Source: Rhizobium sp. Q54 (GTDB lineage: Bacteria > Pseudomonadota > Alphaproteobacteria > Rhizobiales > Beijerinckiaceae). From it: DNA of 28,394 nt. Position 1 is the first letter of the stretch; the number at the start of each line of letters is the position of its first letter. The notes beneath the pieces are model-generated. The model was given only the letters and a program-made list of their open reading frames with translations. It was not told the origin of the DNA and searched no databases. Positions 16,069 to 24,433 of this stretch are shown here, piece by piece. The DNA lies in assembly GCA_945901195.1 (NCBI GenBank), contig CAMDKB010000005.1, positions 1 to 28,394 of the forward strand, in the 5' to 3' direction. The position numbers and the translations under genes are program-made.

Positions 16069-16097
16069 GAAAATGTTTCACGTGAAACATTTTCCTA
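16066..16097. other. parS: parS centromere site within a perfect 32-bp palindrome
   Basis: The core TGTTTCACGTGAAACA (16074-16089) is the canonical ParB-binding parS. The symmetry extends eight bases further on each side (TAGGAAAA and TTTTCCTA), giving a perfect 32-base palindrome that includes the mnmE stop codon. It lies between mnmE and mnmG, about 6.5 kb from the probable origin and 3.4 kb before parB. In RNA it would fold into a long hairpin. Confidence 0.93.
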
Positions 16098-16116
16098 AGA
16101 AGAGAAGTCGACGATC

Positions 16117-17997
16117 ATGAGCGCAGTATCTTACGATGTGATAGTTGTCGGAGGGGGCCATGCCGGCTGTGAAGCAGCCGCGGCCGCGGCCCGGATGGGC
16201 GCTAAAACAGCTCTGTTTACGCATAAGCTAAAACTTATAGGTTCGCTTTCTTGCAATCCGGCCGTCGGCGGGCTTGGCAAAGGTCATCTTGTGCGCGAAG
16301 TCGATGCCATGGATGGTCTCATCGGCCGTGTTGCCGACATGGCAGGAATTCACTTTCGTGTCCTCAACCGCAGCAAAGGGCCAGCCGTTCGAGGGCCGCG
16401 GGTTCAAGTTGATCGAAAGCTCTATATGCAGGCCATGCAATCCATCCTGTCCAAGTATCCAAATTTGGACCTGGTAGAGGCTGAGATCTCATCTTTAGAT
16501 ATCGAGGGAGGCCGCATAACGGGTGCATTAACTTCTGGCGGCCAACGATTCGAATGCGGTTCAATCGTTGTTACGACCGGTACTTTTCTGCGGGGTATCA
16601 TCCACATTGGTAGCGAGCAAATACGCGCTGGCAGGGTTGGTGAAGCCCCATGCGATACTTTATCCGTAAGTTTTGAAAAGATTGGTTTGCGTCTCGGGAG
16701 GCTGAAGACTGGAACACCAGCCCGGCTTGATGGGCGGACAATCAATTGGACGAATTTGGAAGAACAGCCTGGCGATTCGGAGCCGGAACCATTCTGTATG
16801 ACTGGGGAGACTTCGCCTGCCAATCTTGCACTGTGTCATATAACGCGGACGGTCGTGCAGACCCATGACATCATTCAAGAGAATATCTTGAAATCAGCTG
16901 TGTATTCGGGGTCTATAATAGGAAGGGGGCCTCGCTATTGCCCTTCGATCGAAGACAAGATTGTCAGGTTTGCCGAGAAGGAAAGCCATCAAATTTTTCT
17001 TGAGCCGGAAGGCTTGGATGATCCGACTATTTATCCCAACGGGCTTTCTACTTCACTACCTGCGGACGTACAGCTTCTGTTTTTACGGACGATTCCAGGA
17101 CTTGAGACTGTCGAAATGTTCCGTCCCGGTTATGCTATTGAATATGATCATGTCGATCCGACAGAATTGACTGTGGGTTTAGAGGTCAAGAAAATGCCAG
17201 GACTTTTTTTGGCGGGTCAGATCAATGGTACCACCGGCTACGAGGAAGCTGCGGCACAAGGGTTAATGGCTGGGATAAACGCTGCAGCCAACTCTCTTGG
17301 CAAAGCTCAATTTATTCTCGATCGGTCGCAAGCGTATATCGGAGTTCTTATCGACGATCTCGTAACCCGCGGTATCACCGAACCTTATCGGATGTTTACT
17401 TCACGCGCAGAGTACAGGCTTTCCATGCGCGTTGATAATGCTGATCAGCGGTTGACGCCCCTAGGGCTTGAAGTGGGTTGTGTAGGTGCCGCCCGAGCAT
17501 GCTTTTTTACGAAAAAGATGAAGCTGCTAGTCGAAGCCACGTTATTACTTAAATCGAAAACATTGACGTCAAGTCAGGCAAAGGTTCTAGGCCTGAGTGT
17601 CAACCAGGATGGGATCACGCGCGACGCCTACACGTTGTTGTCCTATCCTGGAATTACATGGGATGATCTTGTTGCTATCTGGCCTGAAATGAGCGCGATA
17701 GCGCCAGGGATTTCACGGCAAATCGAGAATGATGCTACTTACCAAGTTTACCTTCGGCGCCAGCAGGCTGATATTAATACGTTCAAGGCGGAGGAGGGAA
17801 GAAAGATCCCATCAGATCTTAGGTATGAAAAAATCGTTGGGCTATCAACTGAGATTAGAAATCGTCTTGATCAAATTCGCCCCGGGACATTGGGGCAAGC
17901 TGCGCGTATTGAGGGTGTAACCCCTGCGGGGCTCGCTGCTTTGCTTTCTTATGTCCGATCAATGGAAAATAACGATAAAAGGCAGCAGTCAGGATGA
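16117..17997 (+). CDS. mnmG: tRNA uridine-5-carboxymethylaminomethyl modification enzyme MnmG (GidA)
   Basis: FAD-dependent partner of MnmE in wobble uridine modification. The 626-aa length is standard. The N-terminal FAD motif VIVVGGGHAGCEAA (about 9-22) is followed by SCNPAVGGLGKGHLVREVDA, RLKTGTPARLDG, NGTTGYEEAAAQGLMAGINA and the C-terminal tRNA-binding region with TSRAEYRLSMRVDNAD and GVTPAGLAALLSYV. The ATG at 16117 starts 19 bases after the parS palindrome. Its stop codon overlaps the rsmG start by four bases (ATGA), implying translational coupling. Confidence 0.97.
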   Translation: MSAVSYDVIVVGGGHAGCEAAAAAARMGAKTALFTHKLKLIGSLSCNPAVGGLGKGHLVREVDAMDGLIGRVADMAGIHFRVLNRSKGPAVRGPRVQVDRKLYMQAMQSILSKYPNLDLVEAEISSLDIEGGRITGALTSGGQRFECGSIVVTTGTFLRGIIHIGSEQIRAGRVGEAPCDTLSVSFEKIGLRLGRLKTGTPARLDGRTINWTNLEEQPGDSEPEPFCMTGETSPANLALCHITRTVVQTHDIIQENILKSAVYSGSIIGRGPRYCPSIEDKIVRFAEKESHQIFLEPEGLDDPTIYPNGLSTSLPADVQLLFLRTIPGLETVEMFRPGYAIEYDHVDPTELTVGLEVKKMPGLFLAGQINGTTGYEEAAAQGLMAGINAAANSLGKAQFILDRSQAYIGVLIDDLVTRGITEPYRMFTSRAEYRLSMRVDNADQRLTPLGLEVGCVGAARACFFTKKMKLLVEATLLLKSKTLTSSQAKVLGLSVNQDGITRDAYTLLSYPGITWDDLVAIWPEMSAIAPGISRQIENDATYQVYLRRQQADINTFKAEEGRKIPSDLRYEKIVGLSTEIRNRLDQIRPGTLGQAARIEGVTPAGLAALLSYVRSMENNDKRQQSG

Positions 17998-18629
17998 ATG
18001 GGGACGTTGAAACCAATGCACTTCAAGGCTTGCCCGATGTTTCACGTGAAACAATAGCACGATTTAAAATATACGAAAATCTTTTGCTGAGATGGCAAAG
18101 AGTCAAAAATCTTGTGGGTCCGTCCACTTTGCCCGGATTGTGGACACGGCATTTTGCCGATAGCGCTCAATTGGTACGCTTGGCGCCGCAAGCCCGTAAA
18201 TGGGCTGATTTTGGCTCTGGAGCAGGCTTTCCCGGCCTAGTCGTTGCGATCCTCCTAGTTGAATATGAAAGCGCAGTTGTTCATCTCATCGAAAGTGATC
18301 ATCGCAAGTGCGCGTTCCTGCGGGAAGTGGCCCGCGAAACAGGCGCACCCGTATCCGTGCACAACGCCCGTGTGGAAGATGTTGTTGGAGATTTGCCGGA
18401 AATTGAGATAGTAACTGCGCGGGCACTTACCGCATTGCCATCCCTTCTGGAAATGAGTGCGCCATTGTTAAAAAAAGGGGCTCTCGGAATTTTTATGAAG
18501 GGACAAGATGTGGCGTCTGAATTGACGGGCACACCTATATTTAGTAGCGTTGCGCTAGAATTTTTAACCAGCGCGACTGAGCCTAATGCACAGATCATCA
18601 AGGCCAAATGGCGCGAACAGGCTCCATGA
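17994..18629 (+). CDS. rsmG: 16S rRNA (guanine-527-N7) methyltransferase RsmG (GidB)
   Basis: Methylates G527 of 16S rRNA using S-adenosylmethionine. The 211-aa protein has the N-terminal helix with LLLRWQRVKNLVGPSTL, then W-x-R-H-F-A-D-S, the SAM-binding motif WADFGSGAGFPGLV and the core HNARVEDV and VTARALTALPSLLE. The peptide DVSRET near residues 15-20 is encoded by a perfect parS, so that stretch is constrained at DNA level. It overlaps mnmG by four bases and precedes parA by 43 bases. Confidence 0.94.
   Translation: MNGDVETNALQGLPDVSRETIARFKIYENLLLRWQRVKNLVGPSTLPGLWTRHFADSAQLVRLAPQARKWADFGSGAGFPGLVVAILLVEYESAVVHLIESDHRKCAFLREVARETGAPVSVHNARVEDVVGDLPEIEIVTARALTALPSLLEMSAPLLKKGALGIFMKGQDVASELTGTPIFSSVALEFLTSATEPNAQIIKAKWREQAP
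18038..18053. other. parS: Second parS site, inside rsmG
   Basis: TGTTTCACGTGAAACA is a perfect match to the ParB recognition palindrome and identical to the core of the site at 16074-16089. It is read as codons for V-S-R-E-T in rsmG, an arrangement seen in other alphaproteobacteria. It lies about 2 kb from the first site and 0.6 kb before parA. Confidence 0.93.
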
Positions 18630-18672
18630 CCCAGCGATCTGGATCTTTCTTTCCATAATCCGAGGCACTTCC

Positions 18673-19470
18673 ATGAGAGTTCTTGTTCTGGCCAATCAAA
18701 AGGGCGGAGTTGGGAAGACAACCACAGCCATCAATCTGGGTACTGCGCTTGCCGCTATTGGTGAAAAAGTATTGATCGCTGATCTCGACCCTCAGGGGAA
18801 TGCCTCCACAGGCCTCGGCATTGAAAAAAACAATCGCAAATCTTCCACTTATCATGTCATGGTGGGGGAAGGTACGCTCCGCCAAGCCGCCAAGCCCACG
18901 TCAGTTCCGGGGCTTTTCATAGCGCCATCTACCCTCGATCTGCTTGGAGTGGAACTTGAAATTGCTGCATCCGCTGATCGAGCGCATCGCTTCAAAAAAG
19001 CGATTGACGAGTTGGGAAAAATTTCAGATCCGGACTACACTCCTTTCACCTATGTACTGGTTGATTGTCCGCCTTCATTAAACCTGCTTACGGTTAATGC
19101 GCTTGCTGCCGCTAATAGTGTGCTAGTCCCCCTGCAATGCGAGTTTTTTGCTCTGGAGGGCCTTTCACAGCTCCTGTCGACTGTTGAACAAGTCAAGCGC
19201 ACCTTAAATCCCGGGCTGACCATTCATGGAGTCGTTCTGACAATGTTCGACCCCCGCAATAACCTAGCCAGTCAAGTCGTCGCTGACGTCCGCAAGCATA
19301 TGGGCGCAAAAGTCTATGACACTATTATCCCTCGCAATGTTCGCATTTCCGAGGCGCCCTCACATGGAAAACCAGTGTTGCTCTATGATTTGAAGTGTGC
19401 GGGCAGCCAGGCATATCTAAAACTCGCGTCTGAAATCATTCAGCGGGAAAAAGCGCTGTGCGCGGCCTGA
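18673..19470 (+). CDS. parA: Chromosome-partitioning ATPase ParA
   Basis: Deviant Walker ATPase that moves ParB-parS complexes and so segregates newly replicated origins. From the ATG at 18673 (265 aa, usual length) it begins MRVLVLANQKGGVGKTTTAI, with the signature lysine K10 before the P-loop lysine. It continues with LIADLDPQGNASTGLG and VLVDCPPSLNLLTVNAL (Walker A' and B regions). The ATG has GAGG eight bases upstream; an in-frame extension to 18586 would overlap rsmG and lacks family resemblance. It is cotranscribed with parB. Confidence 0.96.
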   Translation: MRVLVLANQKGGVGKTTTAINLGTALAAIGEKVLIADLDPQGNASTGLGIEKNNRKSSTYHVMVGEGTLRQAAKPTSVPGLFIAPSTLDLLGVELEIAASADRAHRFKKAIDELGKISDPDYTPFTYVLVDCPPSLNLLTVNALAAANSVLVPLQCEFFALEGLSQLLSTVEQVKRTLNPGLTIHGVVLTMFDPRNNLASQVVADVRKHMGAKVYDTIIPRNVRISEAPSHGKPVLLYDLKCAGSQAYLKLASEIIQREKALCAA

Positions 19471-19509
19471 CCTAAGGCCTTGGTTCAATGCGGCATGGAA
19501 GACAAATCA

Positions 19510-20400
19510 ATGGCGGACGAAAATAAACAACGACTGGGCCTGGGCCGCGGCCTTGCCGCCTTGATGGGTGAGAATGCCCTGGAGCCGGCTGTCGTGAGCG
19601 AAAACACTTCAGGCCAGCGCAAGGTCCCAATCGAATTTGTCCACGCCAATCCCAAGAATCCTCGCCGCAATTTCGATGCGGACGCACTTGCAGAATTGGC
19701 CAATTCAATTCGGGAGAAAGGTGTTATCCAACCTATCCTCGTTCGAAACGTGAAAGGCGCGATGAATGCTTATGAGATCATAGCCGGTGAACGGCGTTGG
19801 CGGGCAGCCCAGATTGCCGGTATTCACGAGGTTCCGGTTATTATCATCGACGTTTCTGACGGCGAGGCTCTGGAACTAGCCATCGTCGAGAATGTCCAGC
19901 GCTCAGATTTGAACGCCCTGGACGAAGCGCGCGCCTATGAACAGCTTGCGACGGAATTTGGGTATACACAGGCCGACTTGTCCCGCATCATCGGCAAAAG
20001 TCGAAGCCACATTGCCAATATATTACGACTTCAGAAATTGCCTGAATATAGCCGGAACTTGCTGGCCTCTGGTGATATTTCCGCTGGGCATGCGCGTGCC
20101 TTGCTTGCTTTCCCAGATATAGATTCGATGGCGAAACGGACTATCGAACAAGGCTTGAGTGTTCGTGATCTCGAACGCTTGGGACAGAGCAATGGGGCAG
20201 AATCTCACAATTCAACGGCTTCAGGCTCAAAATCAACACTCAAGGGCAAGGATCCGGATACGAAATCTCTGGAGCAAGCGTTGACCGATGCCCTGGGTCT
20301 GGTGGTGGAAATCAAACATCGCGGCGATAAAGGTGAGTTGGCAATAAAATACAAGTCACTAGAACAACTTGATGAATTGTGCAGAAGGTTAAGAAGCTGA
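19510..20400 (+). CDS. parB: Chromosome-partitioning protein ParB
   Basis: CTP-dependent DNA clamp that loads at parS and spreads. From the ATG at 19510 (296 aa) it starts MADENKQRLGLGRGLAALMG, the conserved N-terminal ParA-interacting stretch. It then shows the Box I region NPKNPRRNFD, the CTP-binding Box II in GERRWRAAQIAG, NVQRSDLNALDEARAYEQL, an HTH with SRIIGKSRSHIANILRLQKL, and a C-terminal dimerisation segment (LAIKYKSLEQLDELCRRL). GGAAG precedes this ATG at good spacing; ATG 19495 is an alternative. Its targets are the two parS sites upstream. Confidence 0.95.
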   Translation: MADENKQRLGLGRGLAALMGENALEPAVVSENTSGQRKVPIEFVHANPKNPRRNFDADALAELANSIREKGVIQPILVRNVKGAMNAYEIIAGERRWRAAQIAGIHEVPVIIIDVSDGEALELAIVENVQRSDLNALDEARAYEQLATEFGYTQADLSRIIGKSRSHIANILRLQKLPEYSRNLLASGDISAGHARALLAFPDIDSMAKRTIEQGLSVRDLERLGQSNGAESHNSTASGSKSTLKGKDPDTKSLEQALTDALGLVVEIKHRGDKGELAIKYKSLEQLDELCRRLRS

Positions 20401-20425
20401 TCGTATCGCCCTATTGAAGGAGTAA

Positions 20426-21466
20426 CTACGCGGCGCGGCGTAGCGTCTGACACCGGCGCGCGATGGTGAGTAAGGCGTTCATTACGATTGCGCTGGAGAG
20501 ATTTGGCTCTCTGCGGGTTTCGAGTGTCGAATGCACCAGATCGCTGTAACATTGACTAAGTGCAGCGCTCCTCCAATAGCCAGCCTGATAGCTCAGCGTC
20601 TTCCGGCGAGCTCCGAATACGATTCGACCTGCATTGCGTTCAACCGCGTTATCGAGGCTCACTCCAGCTTCAACTTCAATCCGGATTAGATTGAGCAGTT
20701 GACAATGACGGGTAGCCGCGGAAATGAGCGGAAAAACTTCAGATGAACTCGTGTAAACTTGGGAGCCGACATCTCCCAGAAACGACAGACTTCCGGAAAA
20801 TACTGAAAACACAATGTTATCCAAGGCAAGTACAGAAGCATCGGCAACTGCATTCATGACATCACTTTCTGCAATTCTCTCTTTTCCATGAGCGTAAAGC
20901 ACCAATTTCTCGAGTTCGGCACGCGTTGAAAGTCTGTCGTCGCCTAACAAGCCAACTAGAACATGCCGAGCTGCCGGATCAATGCTCAGTCCGCCTTTGG
21001 CCAATTCGTTATCAATCAGCCGTTCGAGATCGGCGGCTTGATCAGGATAACATTCAATGGCGGCAGCATTTTTGGCTCTCGTTGCCAGCGTTCGCAAGGG
21101 TGCATCTTTGCGAAGCGATCCAGCCAGGACGATGATCTTGCAATCAGAGGCTGGGGCTTCGATTATAGCCTCAAGTGCCGAATTGATCTGTTTGCCCCCG
21201 GCACGGATAAGGATCGCGCGCTTTTCTGCAAATAAACTGATGCCGTGTGCCTCTTCGAACAACAATCCGGGATTGTTTGCAATTTCATCACCATCGATCT
21301 TGGAAATTTGATCTGGGTTGGCAGGGTTCAGACCTGAACTTTTCAATATGGACTGGACCCGCTCACTTATCAGGCCAGAATCGCTACCGAACACCAGATA
21401 CAAATCGATCGCGGGGTTCCTGGATGCAACAAATCTGTCTGCGTCGCGGTGTGTTACGGCAACCAA
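20426..21466 (-). CDS. holA: DNA polymerase III delta subunit
   Basis: Clamp-loader subunit that opens the beta sliding clamp. The family begins M-V-A-x-x-x-x-x-A-D-R-F, which here corresponds to the TTG at 21466, giving 346 aa, the normal length. Upstream, AGGTGG lies just after the lptE stop codon and eight bases before the TTG. Longer in-frame extension to 21700 would overlap lptE and has no family match. Features seen: DLYLVFGSDSGLISER, FAEKRAILIRAGGK, and the central LVGLLGDDRLSTRAELEKLVLY typical of HolA. It is coupled to lptE and convergent with parB across 25 bases. Confidence 0.9.
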   Translation of the reverse strand: MVAVTHRDADRFVASRNPAIDLYLVFGSDSGLISERVQSILKSSGLNPANPDQISKIDGDEIANNPGLLFEEAHGISLFAEKRAILIRAGGKQINSALEAIIEAPASDCKIIVLAGSLRKDAPLRTLATRAKNAAAIECYPDQAADLERLIDNELAKGGLSIDPAARHVLVGLLGDDRLSTRAELEKLVLYAHGKERIAESDVMNAVADASVLALDNIVFSVFSGSLSFLGDVGSQVYTSSSEVFPLISAATRHCQLLNLIRIEVEAGVSLDNAVERNAGRIVFGARRKTLSYQAGYWRSAALSQCYSDLVHSTLETRREPNLSSAIVMNALLTIARRCQTLRRAA

Positions 21467-21473
21467 GGGCCAC

Positions 21474-21980
21474 CTATTTCCGCTCGGACAACGCGCTGGC
21501 AATCCTGATTTGTATCTGGTCAGCAAGTGCTTTTGCCGTCCGGATCTCCGCATCCCGCGCTGCCCGAACGTTTGCGAAGCGCTGACTCGTACGATCATAG
21601 CCGGCAGCGACGAAGGCTGTTCCCTGGGCAATGGGCTCTGAAGCGCCGACGGGCGTAAGCCGATAATTCGCATCAACAACAACCGTGCCGGCGGTCGCAC
21701 GTCCGCTGATGGTATCGATCAGGGGCGTCTGAACTTTTTCGGCGACGGAAACGACAAGGCGATATTTCGGAGTGATTTCCGATCCAGTGCCGTTCAACGC
21801 AAAGACGAGTTCATTGCCCAGGTAATGGCCAATCCTGTCGGAGATAGGTTCGACTTTAATCGCGGCAAGCTCGGAACGCAGGTTGTCGCCGCCGATACCG
21901 CCATACATAGGCTGGAGACACCCTCCCAGCGAGAACGTCAGGAGGATTGGCGCTAGAGCGAATTTCAGCTTTGGAAGCAT
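21474..21980 (-). CDS. lptE: LPS-assembly lipoprotein LptE
   Basis: Outer-membrane lipoprotein that plugs LptD for LPS insertion. From the ATG at 21980 (168 aa) a lipoprotein signal is seen: LKFALAPILLTFSLGGC with lipobox LGGC, then QPMYGG as in alphaproteobacterial LptE. The rest has the LptE fold: AAIKVEPISDRIGHYLGNEL, TPKYRLVVSV, and SVAEKVQTPLI. An ATG at 22061 would place 27 polar residues before the signal peptide, so it is less likely. The stop codon is seven bases before the holA start. In relatives leuS usually lies directly upstream; here it is absent and yggS lies divergently. Confidence 0.87.
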   Translation of the reverse strand: MLPKLKFALAPILLTFSLGGCLQPMYGGIGGDNLRSELAAIKVEPISDRIGHYLGNELVFALNGTGSEITPKYRLVVSVAEKVQTPLIDTISGRATAGTVVVDANYRLTPVGASEPIAQGTAFVAAGYDRTSQRFANVRAARDAEIRTAKALADQIQIRIASALSERK

Positions 21981-22193
21981 AGTAAAGCTTGCCTTCGGAA
22001 CAGGGACTTGGCTGGCCAGCGATGAACGGACTTCCGTCCGATCGCTGCTTTCTGATACCATGCCATGCGCATCTATCCAATTCCTGAAACAAAATGGCGG
22101 ATCGTATTTGAACTCATGATGGGAATTGAGTTGCGAGAAACGGCAACAATATGGTGATGTCCCCGAACAACCCGGCGGAGTGCAAGAACTGAA

Positions 22194-22889
22194 ATGGAAA
22201 GCCTTTCACTCGCCAACAGTCTGGAGCAACGATATCGGGCGGTCGTCGAGGAGATAGTGCGCGCTGCGCGGCAAGCCAATCGAGCGCCCGAGAAAGTGCA
22301 GCTTGTGATTGCGTCCAAGACGCAGTCTGCAGACGCAATTGAAGTCCTGATTCAATTGGGGCATCGAGTGTTTGGTGAAAATCGAGTGCAGGAAGCACAG
22401 GAGAAATGGCCACTTCTGAGAGCAAAATATCCAGATGTTCAGCTCCATCTTATCGGACCGCTGCAAACCAACAAGGCAAAGGAAGCTGTACATCTTTTTG
22501 ACGTTATTGAAACGGTGGACAGGGAACGTCTGGCGAAAGTGTTGGCAGCCGAGCAGGAAAAGCAGAACAAGAAATTGCGATATATGATCGAAGTGAATAT
22601 CGGCGCCGAGGAACAAAAATCCGGAATTATGCCCAATGCCGCTATGTTCTTGCTAGGCCAATGCCGCGATGTCTACGGGCTGGCTGTGGAAGGCCTGATG
22701 TGTATCCCGCCAGTCGGTCAACAGGCCTCGCCCTATTTTGCCCGGCTGGCTAAATTGGCTGGAGATTTGTCACTACCAAACCTCTCGATGGGTATGACCT
22801 CTGACTTTCCGCTGGCGATTCAACTTGGTGCGACACATGTCAGAGTTGGTACGGCCATATTTGGTCATAGGGCAGTTGCGGCAGGCTAG
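22194..22889 (+). CDS. yggS: YggS-family pyridoxal phosphate homeostasis protein
   Basis: PLP-binding alanine-racemase-like single-domain protein that buffers pyridoxal phosphate and affects amino acid metabolism. The 231-aa product has the PLP-lysine motif VIASKTQ (K42), FGENRVQEAQEKW, LHLIGPLQTNKAK, IEVNIGAEEQKSGI, GLMCIPP, LSMGMTSDFPLAIQLGATHVRVGTAIFG, all family signatures. The ATG at 22194 has GGAG rather far upstream. It is divergent from lptE and convergent, by seven bases, with the transpeptidase gene. Confidence 0.93.
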   Translation: MESLSLANSLEQRYRAVVEEIVRAARQANRAPEKVQLVIASKTQSADAIEVLIQLGHRVFGENRVQEAQEKWPLLRAKYPDVQLHLIGPLQTNKAKEAVHLFDVIETVDRERLAKVLAAEQEKQNKKLRYMIEVNIGAEEQKSGIMPNAAMFLLGQCRDVYGLAVEGLMCIPPVGQQASPYFARLAKLAGDLSLPNLSMGMTSDFPLAIQLGATHVRVGTAIFGHRAVAAG

Positions 22890-22896
22890 GCGATTC

Positions 22897-23466
22897 TCAA
22901 CAAATTGCCAAGGTTGCTCCAGCTGACAGACGCGGCAGGATCTTCAACATCTGCTTGAAATCTATGGCAACGCAGCCCTCAGTTGGTTTGGTGGGGCTTT
23001 GCCAGATGTGGAAGAATATTGCACTGCCACGAGCTCTACTTCGTCGGGTGTAATTGTAGTCGAGCACCAGAACGAAATCATAAAGATTGTCCGCCCGCCA
23101 AAGTCTCTCATGTCCCATGGGAGATGGGAGTGAAATCAAGCGATTGTAGGGGCCGCTTTCTTTGGCATCACACCAACCGTCAACAAGCCGGGTTGGACGC
23201 AGCGGGATCTGAGAATTAGGGCGCCTGTTCCTGTCAGCACGCCAAAACCCTGAAACGATTCTGAAACGGCCTCGCGGTGTCTTGCCATCGCCTTCGATCT
23301 TTTGCCACGCGGTTCCAGATCTTCCGACGACACAAGGTATCTGGAAGCCGGGACCGACCAGTTTCCCGCTGATTATAGGTCCGGAGCGGGGCGTTAGCCC
23401 CAAAGACGGAACAAAAATCAATCGCGTTATTCTTCCCGGGCGCGGGGCCTGGATTCTCGAGAGCAT
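22897..23466 (-). CDS. YkuD-fold L,D-transpeptidase catalytic-domain protein
   Basis: Cysteine-dependent enzyme family that cross-links peptidoglycan or attaches proteins to it. The 189-aa product has the pattern HERLWRADNLYDFVLVLDYN and then GSAIFFHIWQS followed by PTEGCVAI, with the catalytic His and Cys (C165). GDGKTPRGRFRI is the usual N-terminal strand region. No signal peptide or membrane anchor is seen, common in this small subfamily, so periplasmic location is uncertain. The ATG at 23466 is chosen over a TTG at 23493 that lacks a binding site; neither start is strong. It is convergent with yggS. Confidence 0.83.
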   Translation of the reverse strand: MLSRIQAPRPGRITRLIFVPSLGLTPRSGPIISGKLVGPGFQIPCVVGRSGTAWQKIEGDGKTPRGRFRIVSGFWRADRNRRPNSQIPLRPTRLVDGWCDAKESGPYNRLISLPSPMGHERLWRADNLYDFVLVLDYNYTRRSRARGSAIFFHIWQSPTKPTEGCVAIDFKQMLKILPRLSAGATLAIC

Positions 23467-23656
23467 TTCGCAGTTCACACAGGGTTGAAGCAAGCGCGGT
23501 TAGTTATCACGGGCCGGTCGCGGCCAGTTTATGATAAATATGGTTGCGTGTCAGACAGGATTCGATCAGGTTCCGCAGGAATTATCGTCCGATTTATTCC
23601 GTATACCGGAGGAGGTCGCCGGGCGAGAATTCTAAACCAAGCGCCGCGAGAAACTC

Positions 23657-24343
23657 ATGACCCAAGTCCGCAAAATTCTCATCACAGATGACGATAACGA
23701 ACTTCGAGGAACACTGGCGGAGCAGCTGGCGCTGTATGAAGAATTTTCAACAATCGAAGTTGATACGGCCACGAAAGCCATTGCAGCTGTTCGCGCAAGT
23801 CCGCCTGATGTGATCATTATGGATGTTGGTTTGCCCGATATCGATGGTCGGGAAGCTGTCAAGATCATCCGCAAAGATGGCTTCAAAGGACCTATAATCA
23901 TGCTGACCGGGCAGGTTACGGACGCGGATGCCGTTCTGGGTTTGGAGTCCGGTGCCAACGATTATGTGAATAAGCCCTTCAGGTTTGCCATTTTACTTGC
24001 GCGTATACGGGCCCATTTGCGCCAGCACGAATCCACTGACGATGCGTCGTTTCAGATCGGCCAGTACCTGTTCAAACCGAGCGCCAAGCAACTTATTGCA
24101 GAGAAGGGCGCCAAACTCAGACTTACCGAAAAAGAGACCGCAATTCTCCGCCATTTATACCGGGCTGGGATGCAAGTCGTGACGCGTGAAATCCTGTTGC
24201 GTGAAGTATGGGGATACAATTCCAATGTCACGACGCACACACTGGAAACCCACATTTATCGATTGCGGCAGAAAATTGAGAAGGATCCGTCAAATTCGCA
24301 ACTTCTGGTCACCGAAGGGGGTGGATATAAATTGGTGCCTTGA
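23657..24343 (+). CDS. OmpR/PhoB-family response regulator
   Basis: DNA-binding response regulator of 228 aa. The receiver domain (about 5-118) has the acidic pocket TDDD (11-13), phospho-acceptor D56 in IIMDVGLPD, T84 in IMLTGQ and K106 in NKPF. The C-terminal winged helix (about 130-228) shows LRLTEKETAILRHLYRAGMQ, VTREILLREVWGYN and HTLETHIYRLRQKIEKD. No histidine kinase is encoded in the window, so it is an orphan here and its signal is unknown. The ATG at 23657 has GAG upstream. The 190-base gap before it shows no other gene. A strong GGAGGAGG near 23610 lies too far upstream to be its ribosome binding site. Confidence 0.92.
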   Translation: MTQVRKILITDDDNELRGTLAEQLALYEEFSTIEVDTATKAIAAVRASPPDVIIMDVGLPDIDGREAVKIIRKDGFKGPIIMLTGQVTDADAVLGLESGANDYVNKPFRFAILLARIRAHLRQHESTDDASFQIGQYLFKPSAKQLIAEKGAKLRLTEKETAILRHLYRAGMQVVTREILLREVWGYNSNVTTHTLETHIYRLRQKIEKDPSNSQLLVTEGGGYKLVP

Positions 24344-24433
24344 GCCTTGAAGGCTAATGGCTTGACGACAAAGTGTGATGGCGGAGTCTGATTTCCGTAA
24401 AATCGCCTCCGGGTGAAATGATAGGCTCAATTT

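Noticed and set aside
20426..21700. A 424-residue version of holA
   Set aside because: It overlaps more than 220 bases of lptE, and the first 78 residues show no HolA features. The TTG at 21466 gives the family length.
23605..23656. Strong GGAGGAGG as the ribosome binding site for the response regulator or a leader peptide
   Set aside because: It is too far from the ATG at 23657 (about 38 bases), and no start codon follows at the right spacing before an in-frame stop.
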